Notes: generated by a model from the letters alone, not told the origin. DNA of 64,000 bases from Aureliella helgolandensis (GCF_007752135.1 NZ_CP036298.1:7246501-7310500), one strand, 5' to 3'; shown: positions 18,306 through 28,129, counted from the stretch's first letter. A program made the numbers and translations.

Positions 18306-20489
18306 ATGGTTGAAATCCTAGATACTAAATTCTCCAACGTCTGCTTCACACCTATGATACAGTTTCTAACCTTCGCGTCAGGTAGCGACTCCCATTTGCT
18401 GGGCAAGGCAACATGGCACCTCGCAACGCCCCGCTCGTCCGCGCAAGCTTGCCCCACTCAATTCTCCCCAGGGAGGCTCATCTGGCAGCGCATCTGGCTG
18501 TGCGGAATTCTGGCTGGAATCCTCTCGCTGGCCTGCCCCAGTGAACGCGCCGCTGGCCCTCGGCTGGCCGCTCAAACTCCACAGGCCTGCGCAGAAATCC
18601 AGCGTCAACTCCCTCCGGAAGGGATTGCAGTACCGCCGGAACAACTCGCGGCGTGGCATCGCCAGATCGCCTCCCTACAGGCCAAACTCGACGCACTGCC
18701 AACGAGTCCCTCCGCACCCGATGTTCAAATCCTACTGAAAGCCTGCCGATACGCACTCGACATTCACGAGCTGTACCAAACCAAGGATTTCGCCAAAGTC
18801 GATCGATTAGTGGATTTGGCTGCCGAGCGTCTAACTGCAATCGAAGCTGGGCAATCCCCTTGGGCGACCGGGAGTGGCTTGCAAGTCCGTGGGTTTACCT
18901 CCGCTATCGACGGTTCCGCACAACCGCTCGGCTTAGTATTGCCCGAAGATTGGGCGACCGACAGCCAACGCTCGCTTCCCCTGTACGTCTGGCTGCACGG
19001 TCGTGGTGATAAATCGACCGATTTGCACTTCATCTGCGAGCGGCTGGACAAAACCGGACAAATCGCTCCCGCCAACGCGATCGTAGTTCACCCCTTTGGC
19101 AGGCAATGCATTGGGTTTAAGTCGGCTGGCGAGACGGACGTTATGGAGGCGATTGATTTTGTGTGTGAGAACTACCCCGTCGACCGCGAACGCATTGTCT
19201 TGATGGGATTCTCCATGGGCGGAGCGGGCGTGTGGCATCTGGCTGCCCACTACGGCGAACGCTTTGCGGCCGCCAGCCCCGGGGCTGGATTCGCAGAGAC
19301 CTCACGCTACCAACGGCTCAAACCGGAACACTTCCCGCCTCGCTACGAGCAGATACTATGGAGCATCTATGATGTACCAGGCTATACGCGAAACCTGTTC
19401 AATTTCCCGTTCGTGGCCTACAGCGGGGAGCTCGACAAGCAGATCCAAGCCGCTCAGGTAATGGAGGAAGCCTTTGCAGCAGAGGGCCGGCAGCTGCCAC
19501 ATTTAATCGGTCCTGGCATGGGGCACAAATATCATCCCGACACGCTAGCAGAGATCCTGCGACGGATGCATTCGGCCGTCGAGCAGGGGAGGGGACGCGG
19601 CCAGCAACCTTTTTCGATTCAATCCCAGCACCCACGCTACTCCAGCTTTCGCTGGTTGGTCATCGATGGCGCCGAACAACAATACGCAGACACCCGCGCC
19701 GATGCCAGTTTCGTAGATTCCCACTGGCATGTCACTACTAAGAATGTAAGTCGCCTGCGTCTCCGGATTCTCGAAGACGATCCAATCGGAAGCGAAATGA
19801 TCGTAGACGACAACCAATTGCAACTCCCCTCCGGAGAAGCGGAATTGCTGCTAACGCGCGAGGCTGACCAGTGGCGGGTGGTGGACGAATTGCCGGAACT
19901 GCGCAAGCGACCAAGGCTGTCGGGGCCCATCGATGACGCGTTCATCGATCCCTTCCTGGTGGTGGTTCCTAGCGGCCAGTCAGCCCATCCGGCCGTCGAC
20001 CAATGGGTCGCCTGCGAACTGGAAAACTTCAAAACCCGCTGGCGAGACCTCTTCCGCGGTGACCTCCGCATTAAATCCGACCAAGATGTTACGCCCGAAG
20101 ACATGCAGCGCTACCACCTGATCCTCTGGGGGACACCGCACAGCAATCGGGTCATCAACGCTTTATTTACCGCCGGTGAGCAACAAGTTTGGCCTCTGCA
20201 ATGGAATACGGAATCGGCGCGAGTCGGCCAATGGAACGCCTCAGCAGATCAAAATGTCTTGCTAGCAATCTACCCCAATCCCCTAGCAAACCATCGCTAC
20301 ATTGTTTTGAATTCAGGCCCAACGTTTCGCCAAGCCCACGATCGCACGAATTCCCTGCAAAACCCGCATTTGCCGGACTGGGCGATTATCGGACTGGACC
20401 AACCACCCTCAGACACCCTGCCGGGTCGAGTCGTCCACACCGGATTCTTCGATGACGCTTGGCAACCCTCCGTTCCATGGACTTGGTAA
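18306..20489 (+). CDS. Exported alpha/beta-hydrolase (esterase/prolyl-oligopeptidase type)
   Basis: A protein of up to 727 residues. A hydrophobic segment at about 58-74 (IWQRIWLCGILAGILSL) looks like a signal peptide, so the true start may lie downstream of 18306; no ATG with a good ribosome binding site is visible and the start is uncertain (18354 is the next ATG). The hydrolase domain has LYVWLHGRGD (oxyanion region), GFSMGGAGVW (nucleophile Ser in GFSMG) and later GMGHKYHPD (probable catalytic His). The C-terminal third is a separate beta-rich region. Members act as feruloyl/acetyl esterases or peptidases in polysaccharide breakdown. Confidence 0.8.
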   Translation: MVEILDTKFSNVCFTPMIQFLTFASGSDSHLLGKATWHLATPRSSAQACPTQFSPGRLIWQRIWLCGILAGILSLACPSERAAGPRLAAQTPQACAEIQRQLPPEGIAVPPEQLAAWHRQIASLQAKLDALPTSPSAPDVQILLKACRYALDIHELYQTKDFAKVDRLVDLAAERLTAIEAGQSPWATGSGLQVRGFTSAIDGSAQPLGLVLPEDWATDSQRSLPLYVWLHGRGDKSTDLHFICERLDKTGQIAPANAIVVHPFGRQCIGFKSAGETDVMEAIDFVCENYPVDRERIVLMGFSMGGAGVWHLAAHYGERFAAASPGAGFAETSRYQRLKPEHFPPRYEQILWSIYDVPGYTRNLFNFPFVAYSGELDKQIQAAQVMEEAFAAEGRQLPHLIGPGMGHKYHPDTLAEILRRMHSAVEQGRGRGQQPFSIQSQHPRYSSFRWLVIDGAEQQYADTRADASFVDSHWHVTTKNVSRLRLRILEDDPIGSEMIVDDNQLQLPSGEAELLLTREADQWRVVDELPELRKRPRLSGPIDDAFIDPFLVVVPSGQSAHPAVDQWVACELENFKTRWRDLFRGDLRIKSDQDVTPEDMQRYHLILWGTPHSNRVINALFTAGEQQVWPLQWNTESARVGQWNASADQNVLLAIYPNPLANHRYIVLNSGPTFRQAHDRTNSLQNPHLPDWAIIGLDQPPSDTLPGRVVHTGFFDDAWQPSVPWTW

Positions 20490-20688
20490 ACCCCGTAAGT
20501 TGACGCGTCGTTTCGAAAAGTTTCACAGGAAGTGTTGCCGCTCGGGCTGCGAGCGATATTGAGGATAATTGAATTGACTCCTATACTAACGCCAACTGTG
20601 CCACTCAGGGCGCAGCCTTAACTGTCTTACCCGTTAGTGCATTTCCAGATAAATACCGCACTTCAACAATGCGGACGAAGGATCTTCG

Positions 20689-21666
20689 ATGAAAAGCGAA
20701 CGCCGCCACGAGCTTGAGAAAAACGTATTGGCGGATCGCGTCGGTGCCGGGCTTGAGTCCGTACACTCCTACTGGCCCATGATTTTGGGTGGATTAGCGA
20801 TCCTGGTCGTCGGCTCGCTGGCCTGGGGTCTCTACTCCAGCTCCGCCCGAAAGCAGGCTGCCGAAGCCTGGACAGACTACTATTTCAGCATGGCTGGTGG
20901 AGAGGCCGAAGCCTTCTTGGATTTGTCCGAGCGTTATCCGAACAGCAGTGCTGCTGGCTGGGCTCGCCAGACCGCCGGGAATGGTTTCCTGGAAAGAGGC
21001 GTCGATGCCCTGTACGTCAACAAGTCCGAAGGGGAGTCGTTGATCAAGCAGGCGATAAGCGAGTTCGAGCAATTGGAAGATTCCTCCAATCAAGAACTGC
21101 GTGCCAAAGCCCTCTACGGCTTGGCCCAAGCCCACGAATCCTTAGGCGATCTCGATACCGCCATCGCCTACTACGAAAAACTGATGAAAGCGACTCCTCG
21201 GGAAGCTTTGCTGCGAAGTGCCAGCGAGCGATTGGCATTCCTCAACAGCGATTCGGGCAAAGAATTCTATGCATGGTTCGGCACACTCGACCCGAAGCCA
21301 GATGCCCCCATCGACCTTCCTAGCAACCTAAACCTTCCTCCGCTGGGTCCGGGCGGCATGTCATTCGGCCTCCCCACAGACGGCCCCGCCGGCTCGGAGA
21401 CGCCTGTCACACCACCGCCGGCCACCGACTTGCCTGAATCCAGTGCTCCCGTGCAGGTACCTGCCGAAGAGGGAGTGAGTGTACCGCCGGCCCCTGCTGG
21501 CCCCAGTGTTGTGCCAACGGCAGAGACGCCCGCCGCCAATGTACCGCCCGCCATCAACGAAGTGCCACCTGCCAGCGAACCCACTTCGGCTGCTCTCGAA
21601 CTGGAACCCTCGGCAGCCGCAGACACGGCTACCGCTGGCGATGCCGAGACCACGGACAAACCTTAA
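20689..21666 (+). CDS. Membrane-anchored TPR protein with Pro/Ala-rich C-terminal tail
   Basis: A 325-residue protein. One membrane helix (about 28-48, WPMILGGLAILVVGSLAWGLY) anchors it, as in YfgM-type proteins; the TPR-like region (about 55-190) includes ALYGLAQAHESLGDLDTAIAYY-type repeats. From about 200 the chain is a low-complexity tail of Pro, Ala, Thr and Glu, probably periplasmic and unstructured. AAGGA lies 7 bp before the ATG. YfgM helps protein folding with the translocon in other bacteria; here the role is unknown. Confidence 0.8.
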   Translation: MKSERRHELEKNVLADRVGAGLESVHSYWPMILGGLAILVVGSLAWGLYSSSARKQAAEAWTDYYFSMAGGEAEAFLDLSERYPNSSAAGWARQTAGNGFLERGVDALYVNKSEGESLIKQAISEFEQLEDSSNQELRAKALYGLAQAHESLGDLDTAIAYYEKLMKATPREALLRSASERLAFLNSDSGKEFYAWFGTLDPKPDAPIDLPSNLNLPPLGPGGMSFGLPTDGPAGSETPVTPPPATDLPESSAPVQVPAEEGVSVPPAPAGPSVVPTAETPAANVPPAINEVPPASEPTSAALELEPSAAADTATAGDAETTDKP

Positions 21667-21805
21667 GATCCCCCAATCTACTCAGTATAGGGTGTGAGTG
21701 GCTGAGGCAGTCCCCGTAGCCACTCCGCTCAGTCCCCTCGGTTCGCCGCGAAACGGCAACAGGTACTCGGCACGCATCTCCCGCTCACTATAAAGTACCG
21801 AACCT

Positions 21806-22810
21806 GTGGACCAAGATCCCTCAACAACCGAGCTGTTCGAGCATACGGTGCTCGAGGCAGAGAACGGCCAGCGCATCGACGCGATGCTGGCAATCCTGCT
21901 CGACGCCTACAGCCGGGTGTTTCTACGTAAAGTCGTGCAAGACGGCGGGGCACGCGTCAATGGCGAGGTCGTCAAGCCTAGCTTTCGCGTGAAAGAGGGA
22001 CAGCAAGTCGAACTCGACCTGCCGCCACCACCTGTCGATGGTCCACAACCCGAGGATATCGCTCTAGATGTCCTCTTCGAAGATGACTACTTGATCGCTA
22101 TCGACAAACCGGCGGGCATGGTTGTCCATCCAGCCAAGGGCAATTGGAGTGGCACACTAGCCAGCGCACTCGCCTTCCGATTCCAGCAGCTAAGCGACGT
22201 CGGTGGCGTTACGCGTCCCGGTATCGTCCACCGACTCGATCGCGACACCACTGGAGTGATTCTGGTCGCCAAGAGCAACGCAGTTCATTTGCGTCTCTCC
22301 GAACAGTTTGAGCAACGCACGATTCAAAAAGAGTACTTTGCAATCGTGGTTGGGCGAATGGAGTTGGACCGCGACGTCGTCCGCCAACCCATCGGGCCCC
22401 ATCCCTACCAACGCGATAAGATGGCAATCCGCAAGGATCACCCACAGAGCCGTGAAGCCGAGACGCGGTACGAGGTCATGGAGCGTTTCGAAGGAATCGC
22501 CTCAGTTAAAGTCGAGCCGAAGACGGGACGCACCCATCAAATCCGCGTTCACCTGGATCACGTTGGCACCCCCGTACTCTGCGATCGACTCTACGCAGGC
22601 CATTCGCGAATCAGCCGCGGTGAAGTGCTGCGGCGAATGGCACGCAAGGAACCACCGCAAGCAGGGGATGAAGAAGTTCTACTTGCACGCCAAGCCCTGC
22701 ATGCGCGTCGCATTGCTTTTACGCATCCCATCTCAGGGAAGCCCCTGACGATAGAATCCCCTATCCCACCCGATATGCAATCGGTACTGGATGTTCTGCG
22801 CAGCCGCTGA
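21806..22810 (+). CDS. RluA-family 23S rRNA pseudouridine synthase
   Basis: A 334-residue protein with an N-terminal S4 RNA-binding domain (about 18-80) and the RluA catalytic domain. The catalytic Asp is in HRLDRDTTGVILVAKS, and PKTGRTHQIRVHL is the second conserved block. This layout matches RluD-type enzymes that modify 23S rRNA. The start is a GTG at 21806; the first downstream ATG would cut the S4 domain. It converges with the Fe-transport operon, 8 bp between stops. Confidence 0.92.
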   Translation: MDQDPSTTELFEHTVLEAENGQRIDAMLAILLDAYSRVFLRKVVQDGGARVNGEVVKPSFRVKEGQQVELDLPPPPVDGPQPEDIALDVLFEDDYLIAIDKPAGMVVHPAKGNWSGTLASALAFRFQQLSDVGGVTRPGIVHRLDRDTTGVILVAKSNAVHLRLSEQFEQRTIQKEYFAIVVGRMELDRDVVRQPIGPHPYQRDKMAIRKDHPQSREAETRYEVMERFEGIASVKVEPKTGRTHQIRVHLDHVGTPVLCDRLYAGHSRISRGEVLRRMARKEPPQAGDEEVLLARQALHARRIAFTHPISGKPLTIESPIPPDMQSVLDVLRSR

Positions 22811-22818
22811 GCCAGTCC

Positions 22819-23037
22819 TCAATGGCCCACTTTCTTCGATTTGGATTGCAGGTCGATCTGAACCAAGGGAGTCACCTTGGGGGCCCCGGGGGTTGTCGAA
22901 GTGTTGGAGGGGCACGAGCCGCAACCGCGCTCAGCTCCAATCCCGCGGAACCAATTGCTTACCCTCCAAGCCGCCATGCCAGCCGCCGCCAAGACGACGA
23001 GCGTGGCCACACCGGTTTGCCAATCAATCGTAGGCAT
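22819..23037 (-). CDS. FeoB-associated Cys-rich membrane peptide
   Basis: A 72-residue peptide: one N-terminal membrane helix (TGVATLVVLAAAGMAAWRV) followed by a short cytoplasmic tail with GCGSCPSN, the CxxCP motif of the FeoB-associated Cys-rich family (PF12669). These small proteins accompany FeoB and may help hold or oxidise iron. It starts 34 bp after feoB, so it is the last gene of the operon. A start upstream at 23079 would overlap feoB. Confidence 0.82.
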   Translation of the reverse strand: MPTIDWQTGVATLVVLAAAGMAAWRVSNWFRGIGAERGCGSCPSNTSTTPGAPKVTPLVQIDLQSKSKKVGH

Positions 23038-23071
23038 GCTGCACTCCCATCTGCTAGAGCTATCTGAAACA

Positions 23072-25291
23072 CTAACCAATCAATCGCGAGCCGACTTGGT
23101 AAGTAAGCAAGGCGCCCACATAGGCCAGCAACGTCATGTAGGCGAAGGTAAAGGCCGGCCATCGCCACGAATTGGTCTCTCGCTTGATGACCATCAGGGT
23201 CGCCGCACATTGTGCACACAAGGCGAAGAAAACCATAATGGACAAGGCCACTGAAATCGTAAAGACAGGACGTCCATCTGGCCACTTCGACTCTCGGATC
23301 GCACTCTGCAACGACGCCTCTTCACTATCGCCACCCAACGAGTAGATGGTTCCCAGAGTGGCGATAATGACTTCGCGAGCGGGGAACGAGGCGATCACAC
23401 CGACCCCGATCTTCCAATCCCACCCCAGCGGTCGCACCACCGGTTCAATCGCCTTCCCTGCGATTCCAAGAGCGCTTCCTTCGATAAGTCGTCCACTCAG
23501 CGAGCGCTGCTCTTCCAGCAAGCTCGCGTACTCGGCAACCTCTGCCTCGCTGGCGGGCTCGGACATGGCCTCTAAACGCTGGTCGATTTCATGCTGCCGA
23601 GTATGATCCCCCGGAAAGTAGCCTGCCGCCCAAACCAAAATCGAAGTGCAGAAAATCAGCGTTCCGGCTCGCGTAATAAACGCCTCGGCACGCTCCCACA
23701 CGCGAAAGAAGACCACCCCTGGCGATGGCATCTTGTAGCTTGGCAACTCCATGACAAAGGGAGGCACATCCCCGGGAAAGAAAAAGCGTTTGAGCAACCA
23801 GGCCACCGGCACAGCCACAACCAGCCCCACGATATGCATGAGGAAAAGCACCAAGCCTTGCAACCCGATCCAGCCCCCTAACCACGTGATTTGAGGGACG
23901 AAGGCATAGATCAGCAGGATATAAACCGGCAAGCGAGCCGAACAACTCATCAGTGGCGCTACCAGAATGGTCACCATCCGATCGCGACGATTTTCGATGA
24001 CGCGCGTGGCCATGATGCCCGGCACCGCGCAAGCGAATGAGGACATGAGGGGAAGGAAGGATTTGCCACTCAAGCCCAGCTTGGTCATCAGTTTGTCCAT
24101 GACAAACGCCGCCCGAGCCATATAGCCACAATCCTCCAACAAACCGATGAAAAAGAAGAGCATCAAGATCTGTGGCAGAAACACCAACACAGATCCGACA
24201 CCCGCCACAATGCCGTCATTGAGCAAGCTACGAAGCGTACCAGGCGGCAGGACCGATTCGACAACTCCCGCAATGGCGGGCATAACGTCATCGTTGATGC
24301 GGTCCATGGCCCAACCGGTCCCCCAAGTGATAGCCTGGAACACCACAAACATAATCGCGGCGAAGATGATCAACCCCCACACGCGATGCGTCATGACGCG
24401 GTCGATCGAATCGGAAGTCGAGCCATGCGTCTCCGCTGGCCGATGCACCACTCCATCGAGCTGGCTCCGAATCCAACTGTACCGCGTCGCAGTTTCCAAG
24501 GCGGGGATCTTTTGCCCCGCGTCGGCCAGTCGCTGTCGGGACGCCTGCAACTGATTGGAGAGATCGGTCAGCCCCGGCTTGCGCTGCAGCTCTTGAGCGT
24601 GTGCCCCATCCCGGTCGAACAACAATCGCTCGGCTAAAAAAGGAGCCAAAACCACGCCCGCCTGCTGCTCAGTCCACTGCTGGATTGCGGCGGTTTCCGC
24701 CTGAACTTCAGCGCTAAAAATGCTTTGTTTCTCAGCGGCCGCAAGTGCGGACAGCTCGCGAATCGCCTGTTTGACGCCCCCGATTCCCTGCTTGCGACTG
24801 GCTGAGGCAGTTACCACGCGCGTTCCCAGGCGTTCGCTCAACGCCTGCAGATCCACCTTGATTCCGGTTGCGGTCGCCCGATCCCACATGTTCAGCACCA
24901 GCAACGTTGGCTTGCCGAGCTGGCGGAGTTGAGTGAACAGATAGAGATTGCGTTCTAGATTGGTCACATCGACCACGACGACAATGACTTCTAAACTGGG
25001 CACGTCAGCTTGCCGCCCTAGCAGCACGTCGACGGATACCTTTTCGTCGAGCGTCCGAGCGGCAAGGCTATAGGTCCCCGGAAGATCGACAACCGTGACC
25101 GCTCCACTCTCGTCGCGATACCTGCCGATCTTCTTCTCAACGGTCACCCCTGGATAATTTCCAATGCGGGCCGGCACTCCACACAAAGCGCTAAACAGGG
25201 TGCTCTTACCAGTGTTGGGATTCCCAACGAGCGCGATGGTAATGCCAGCAGATTTTCCGACCGGGGCAGGGGAGGGGGGGCGAGAATCCAT
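23072..25291 (-). CDS. feoB: Ferrous iron transporter FeoB
   Basis: A 739-residue protein. The N-terminal G domain has G1 GNPNTGKS, G2/G3 with DLPGTYSL and G4 NMWD; then come the GDI region and the membrane domain with two Gate modules and a FeoB_C block (VLVFLPQILMLFFFIGLLEDCGYMARAAFVMD, split by the fold). FeoB imports Fe2+ into the cytoplasm. Its ATG overlaps the stop of the upstream feoA (TAATG), so the two are translationally coupled. Confidence 0.96.
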   Translation of the reverse strand: MDSRPPSPAPVGKSAGITIALVGNPNTGKSTLFSALCGVPARIGNYPGVTVEKKIGRYRDESGAVTVVDLPGTYSLAARTLDEKVSVDVLLGRQADVPSLEVIVVVVDVTNLERNLYLFTQLRQLGKPTLLVLNMWDRATATGIKVDLQALSERLGTRVVTASASRKQGIGGVKQAIRELSALAAAEKQSIFSAEVQAETAAIQQWTEQQAGVVLAPFLAERLLFDRDGAHAQELQRKPGLTDLSNQLQASRQRLADAGQKIPALETATRYSWIRSQLDGVVHRPAETHGSTSDSIDRVMTHRVWGLIIFAAIMFVVFQAITWGTGWAMDRINDDVMPAIAGVVESVLPPGTLRSLLNDGIVAGVGSVLVFLPQILMLFFFIGLLEDCGYMARAAFVMDKLMTKLGLSGKSFLPLMSSFACAVPGIMATRVIENRRDRMVTILVAPLMSCSARLPVYILLIYAFVPQITWLGGWIGLQGLVLFLMHIVGLVVAVPVAWLLKRFFFPGDVPPFVMELPSYKMPSPGVVFFRVWERAEAFITRAGTLIFCTSILVWAAGYFPGDHTRQHEIDQRLEAMSEPASEAEVAEYASLLEEQRSLSGRLIEGSALGIAGKAIEPVVRPLGWDWKIGVGVIASFPAREVIIATLGTIYSLGGDSEEASLQSAIRESKWPDGRPVFTISVALSIMVFFALCAQCAATLMVIKRETNSWRWPAFTFAYMTLLAYVGALLTYQVGSRLIG

Positions 25292-25545
25292 TAATTTGAA
25301 TCGCTGACAGAAGGCGCCGGTGAGAGTTGAATTTGAACGCGCTGGGCCTCTGCGCGACGAAGCGATAGACGATATCCGCGGATCGAGACCTCAATGGGAT
25401 CCCCCAGCGGAGCACTGCCGACGAACAAGATCGTCTCCCCCTCGGTCAAGCCCATCTCCATCAGACGGATTGCGATCGAATCCTCACCGAGGATCTCAAC
25501 AATGGTGGCCGATTGGCCAGCCGATATATCAGCAAGCGATGGCAT
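25291..25545 (-). CDS. feoA: FeoA-domain protein (second copy, coupled to feoB)
   Basis: An 84-residue SH3-like FeoA domain protein (DISAGQSATIVEI, RLMEMGLTEGETI, VSIRGYRLSLRRAEAQRVQI). FeoA is a cytoplasmic partner that stabilises or stimulates FeoB. The stop overlaps the feoB start. A second FeoA gene lies 70 bp upstream in the operon, and the two proteins are divergent rather than recent duplicates. Confidence 0.92.
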   Translation of the reverse strand: MPSLADISAGQSATIVEILGEDSIAIRLMEMGLTEGETILFVGSAPLGDPIEVSIRGYRLSLRRAEAQRVQIQLSPAPSVSDSN

Positions 25546-25615
25546 TGCAGCAGCCCGTGGGTGGAGGGATTTGAGTGGGGCAGGGGGGGGCGAGGCTTGA
25601 ATGCAACGGCTGAGG

Positions 25616-25861
25616 CTAAGCGGTTGCCACTAAAACTTGAAGTCCATCTGTCAGACGAACACTCAAACGCTTGCCATCTAAAGCCAGCAGAAATGGCGCA
25701 CCTGGGCGAACCATGCGAATCAACGCCCCGACACGAAGCCCCATTTCAGAAAGTCGATGCACCTGCCCCTCATCCCCTAACAACTCGACAACCTTAGCCG
25801 ACTCGTTCGCGCGGAGAAAATCGATGGGTAGGACAGTATTGTGGATTTCGGGAGCAAACAT
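25616..25861 (-). CDS. feoA: FeoA-domain protein (first gene of the feo operon)
   Basis: An 81-residue FeoA domain protein (VLPIDFLRANESAKVVELLG, HRLSEMGLRVGALIRMV, LALDGKRLSVRLTDGLQVLV). It opens the - strand operon feoA-feoA-feoB-Cys-rich peptide. Some bacteria carry two FeoA proteins that act together on FeoB. A Fur-box-like palindrome lies about 20 bp upstream of the start. Confidence 0.9.
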   Translation of the reverse strand: MFAPEIHNTVLPIDFLRANESAKVVELLGDEGQVHRLSEMGLRVGALIRMVRPGAPFLLALDGKRLSVRLTDGLQVLVATA

Positions 25862-25880
25862 GCAGCAAGCCCGCCTTGCA

Positions 25881-25899
25881 ATTGAGACTCAATGTCAAT
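25881..25899 (-). promoter_or_regulatory. Fur-box-like operator upstream of the feo operon (tentative)
   Basis: ATTGAGACTCAAT (25881-25893) is a perfect 13-bp palindrome, extended to ATTGAGACTCAATGTCAAT with a third TCAAT half. On the - strand it contains TTGACA. Overlapping inverted ATTGA/TCAAT halves in front of feoA fit an iron-dependent repressor site of the Fur type, but planctomycete Fur sites are poorly known and no test was possible. Confidence 0.4.
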
Positions 25900-26023
25900 A
25901 ACGATAAGTTATTTATACACGGTTGGCAGAACAATTGGAATAAGGAAAGGCACTAAATTCGAGTGGGGGGCTCCTCGTGCACAAGCCCTGCTCGGCCAGT
26001 ACGGCCAGTTCCCCGCCAGCAGC

Positions 26024-27781
26024 CTACTTTTTGGCCAAATGATAAATGGCCGCCAACACATAGGCCGGAAGTGCGACAAATAGTGCCCCCCCGACACCGC
26101 AAGTCACCGCAGAAAGTAGCAGGTAGCCTAAATAGCCACAAATGCAGGCTCCCACTACGGTCAAGAAGTTGTTGAACAGAATTGATGCAGAGGTCTGCAA
26201 GGCCTGTCCAAAGCTCTGCCCGTCCAACAGAGCAAAGGGTGCCGTGCAAAGTAAGAAGGAGCCGGCAATTTGAAAAAGGAGGAGCAACGCTTGAATCGCT
26301 AGAAAAAGCCCCGCCGCCCCCTCACGCTCAGGGCTCCGCGGTTCGGAATTCAGCAGTAAGGGGACCAGAACCAGCCCAATTAGTGAACCAGACATTAAAA
26401 TCAGTTGCAGCAGCCACACGCCGCCATAGGCGTCCCCCAAACTCCAAATTACCTGGCTGTCGATCTTCTTCTTCCGTACGGCATGCAGCGCCAAATTGCA
26501 AAATAAACAGATAACTAGCGCTGTCACGCACATCAAAGCCAGGATACCCGCCCCCATTAAGGAGTAAACTGCGATCATCCTGGAGACCGGATCCTCCAGC
26601 GGAACGGTGGAGATAATGATGAAACGTGCCAAGTAGGCCGAAGGGACGAGCACTAGTGCTGCACAGACTCCAACCACCAAATACTGGAGCAAACCGTACA
26701 TGCAACTTGGAAATGCGGTCTGGAACACGAGGGCAAACACATTTGCGAAGGTCAAGCCTTGGATCTTCCGAGCCCCCGCAGGCTTGCCCCACCCCGCCTG
26801 AGAGTTCGAGGACGGCGGCGCGCTGAAGGGATCGTTCGCTCCCATCCCCGCACCACTCAAGTCACCCAAATCTTCCCAGACGTCCAGGCTCTCCTCCTGC
26901 GTTGGGGCGTTCCGCGAGTTTACAGCTTGGCCCCCACCCAGTTGGGCGGCAGCATTCGCCTTCGGGCTGGGCGGCAGGCGAATCGAGATGATCTGCTGGC
27001 AGAAGGGGCAAGCCGTCGATTGACCAATCGCCGTTCCCGGCACTTCCATGACCCCTCGGCACTGGTGGCAAGTCAGCTGAATTACCGCTGGCACGGGAAC
27101 TGCGGAAATGACGGATTGTGGCGATGCGGCCGGACTTGCCGCAGGACTCGGCTGCTTCTTTTTTAAGGCCTGAGATTTTTTGGCGGCTGGTGCCTTCTTT
27201 GCGGCTGGTGCTTCCTTGGTGGCCGGTGCTTGTGTGGCCGGTGCCTGTGTGGCCGGCTCTGCTTTTTTGACAGCCGGAGCCTGCTGCCCCTGCCCGTGAG
27301 GCTGCGGCTGTTTGAGCTGAATGGGGAAGACCGCACCACAAGAGTGGCACTTCCCCTTCCTGCCTCGCATCGCCTCTTGCCCCTCGAACAACTGGTCGCA
27401 TTCGGGGCAATTAAAAATCAACCGCTGCTCAGACTCGTCGTCCAAATCGACCGCAGAAACGGGAGTGGTTGTAATGAGGAAGATGTGCTGGCAATGGCGA
27501 CACTGCCCCTTGGTCCCTAGCAATGAGCGATCGCATACCAACTGAAAGGCACATTTGGGACAAGGGATTGTTAGACGATTCTCAGGCTGCCCTGAAGCAA
27601 GCCCCGTAGCAGCCTCTCGATTTTCCGACGCCGCACGACTCGTCCCGGCCGGTGCGCGGGTAAGAGCAGCTGGAATCTCAAGCACCGCGCTACACCCTGG
27701 ACACTCACACGAACAGCCTTCGCTCCCGTCGGGTACGCGCAGAAGTTTCCCGCAAGATTCACAAGTAAATTCGATGGGCAT
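26024..27781 (-). CDS. Multi-zinc-ribbon membrane protein of unknown function
   Basis: A 585-residue protein. The N-terminal half has four zinc-ribbon-like knuckles: CESCGKLL/CECPGC, CPKCAFQL/CRHC, CPECDQLF/CHSCG and CHQCRGVM/CPFC. An Ala/Lys/Pro/Thr linker with short repeats (ATQAPATQAPATKEAPAAKK) at about 172-215 separates ribbons three and four. The C-terminal half has five or six membrane helices and resembles DUF4013-like integral proteins. The ribbons face the cytoplasm if the usual topology holds. Function unknown; similar zinc-ribbon membrane proteins are frequent in planctomycetes. Confidence 0.75.
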   Translation of the reverse strand: MPIEFTCESCGKLLRVPDGSEGCSCECPGCSAVLEIPAALTRAPAGTSRAASENREAATGLASGQPENRLTIPCPKCAFQLVCDRSLLGTKGQCRHCQHIFLITTTPVSAVDLDDESEQRLIFNCPECDQLFEGQEAMRGRKGKCHSCGAVFPIQLKQPQPHGQGQQAPAVKKAEPATQAPATQAPATKEAPAAKKAPAAKKSQALKKKQPSPAASPAASPQSVISAVPVPAVIQLTCHQCRGVMEVPGTAIGQSTACPFCQQIISIRLPPSPKANAAAQLGGGQAVNSRNAPTQEESLDVWEDLGDLSGAGMGANDPFSAPPSSNSQAGWGKPAGARKIQGLTFANVFALVFQTAFPSCMYGLLQYLVVGVCAALVLVPSAYLARFIIISTVPLEDPVSRMIAVYSLMGAGILALMCVTALVICLFCNLALHAVRKKKIDSQVIWSLGDAYGGVWLLQLILMSGSLIGLVLVPLLLNSEPRSPEREGAAGLFLAIQALLLLFQIAGSFLLCTAPFALLDGQSFGQALQTSASILFNNFLTVVGACICGYLGYLLLSAVTCGVGGALFVALPAYVLAAIYHLAKK

Positions 27782-28129
27782 AATTGTCGTGGATTGCCAA
27801 AGTCAGAAATTGCAGTACGGCGTGCTACTAGGCTACTTACTCCCCCCCAGTTTCGCAACGAATGGGGCGGATTAAGTCACCAGCGAAGCTTACGTTTAAT
27901 CGAGAAAATTCGGGCAGTGCCCCTCATCAAAATCCCCCCCAGGGAATAGCCTATAGATCCTTCGGCTAGGACAAACGGCATTACCCCTACAAGCACACGG
28001 CTTCAGCCACCATTGCCAGCACTTTCTCCAGCCGGTCGCCGCCCACGCGCTCCACAGACGAACCAAGAGCGACACAACGCAGGTTTCCAGGTCGATTTTC
28101 AGAACAAAATACAGAACACGGATTGAACT
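27782..28129. other. Divergent intergenic region, 348 bp
   Basis: The gap separates the zinc-ribbon gene (-) from mgtE (+). I looked for a magnesium riboswitch (M-box or mgtA leader) and saw none. No repeat family of the window is present. Confidence 0.45.

Noticed and set aside
27782-28129. Magnesium riboswitch before mgtE
   Set aside because: The conserved M-box core could not be found on the + strand and mgtE starts with GTG without a structured leader.
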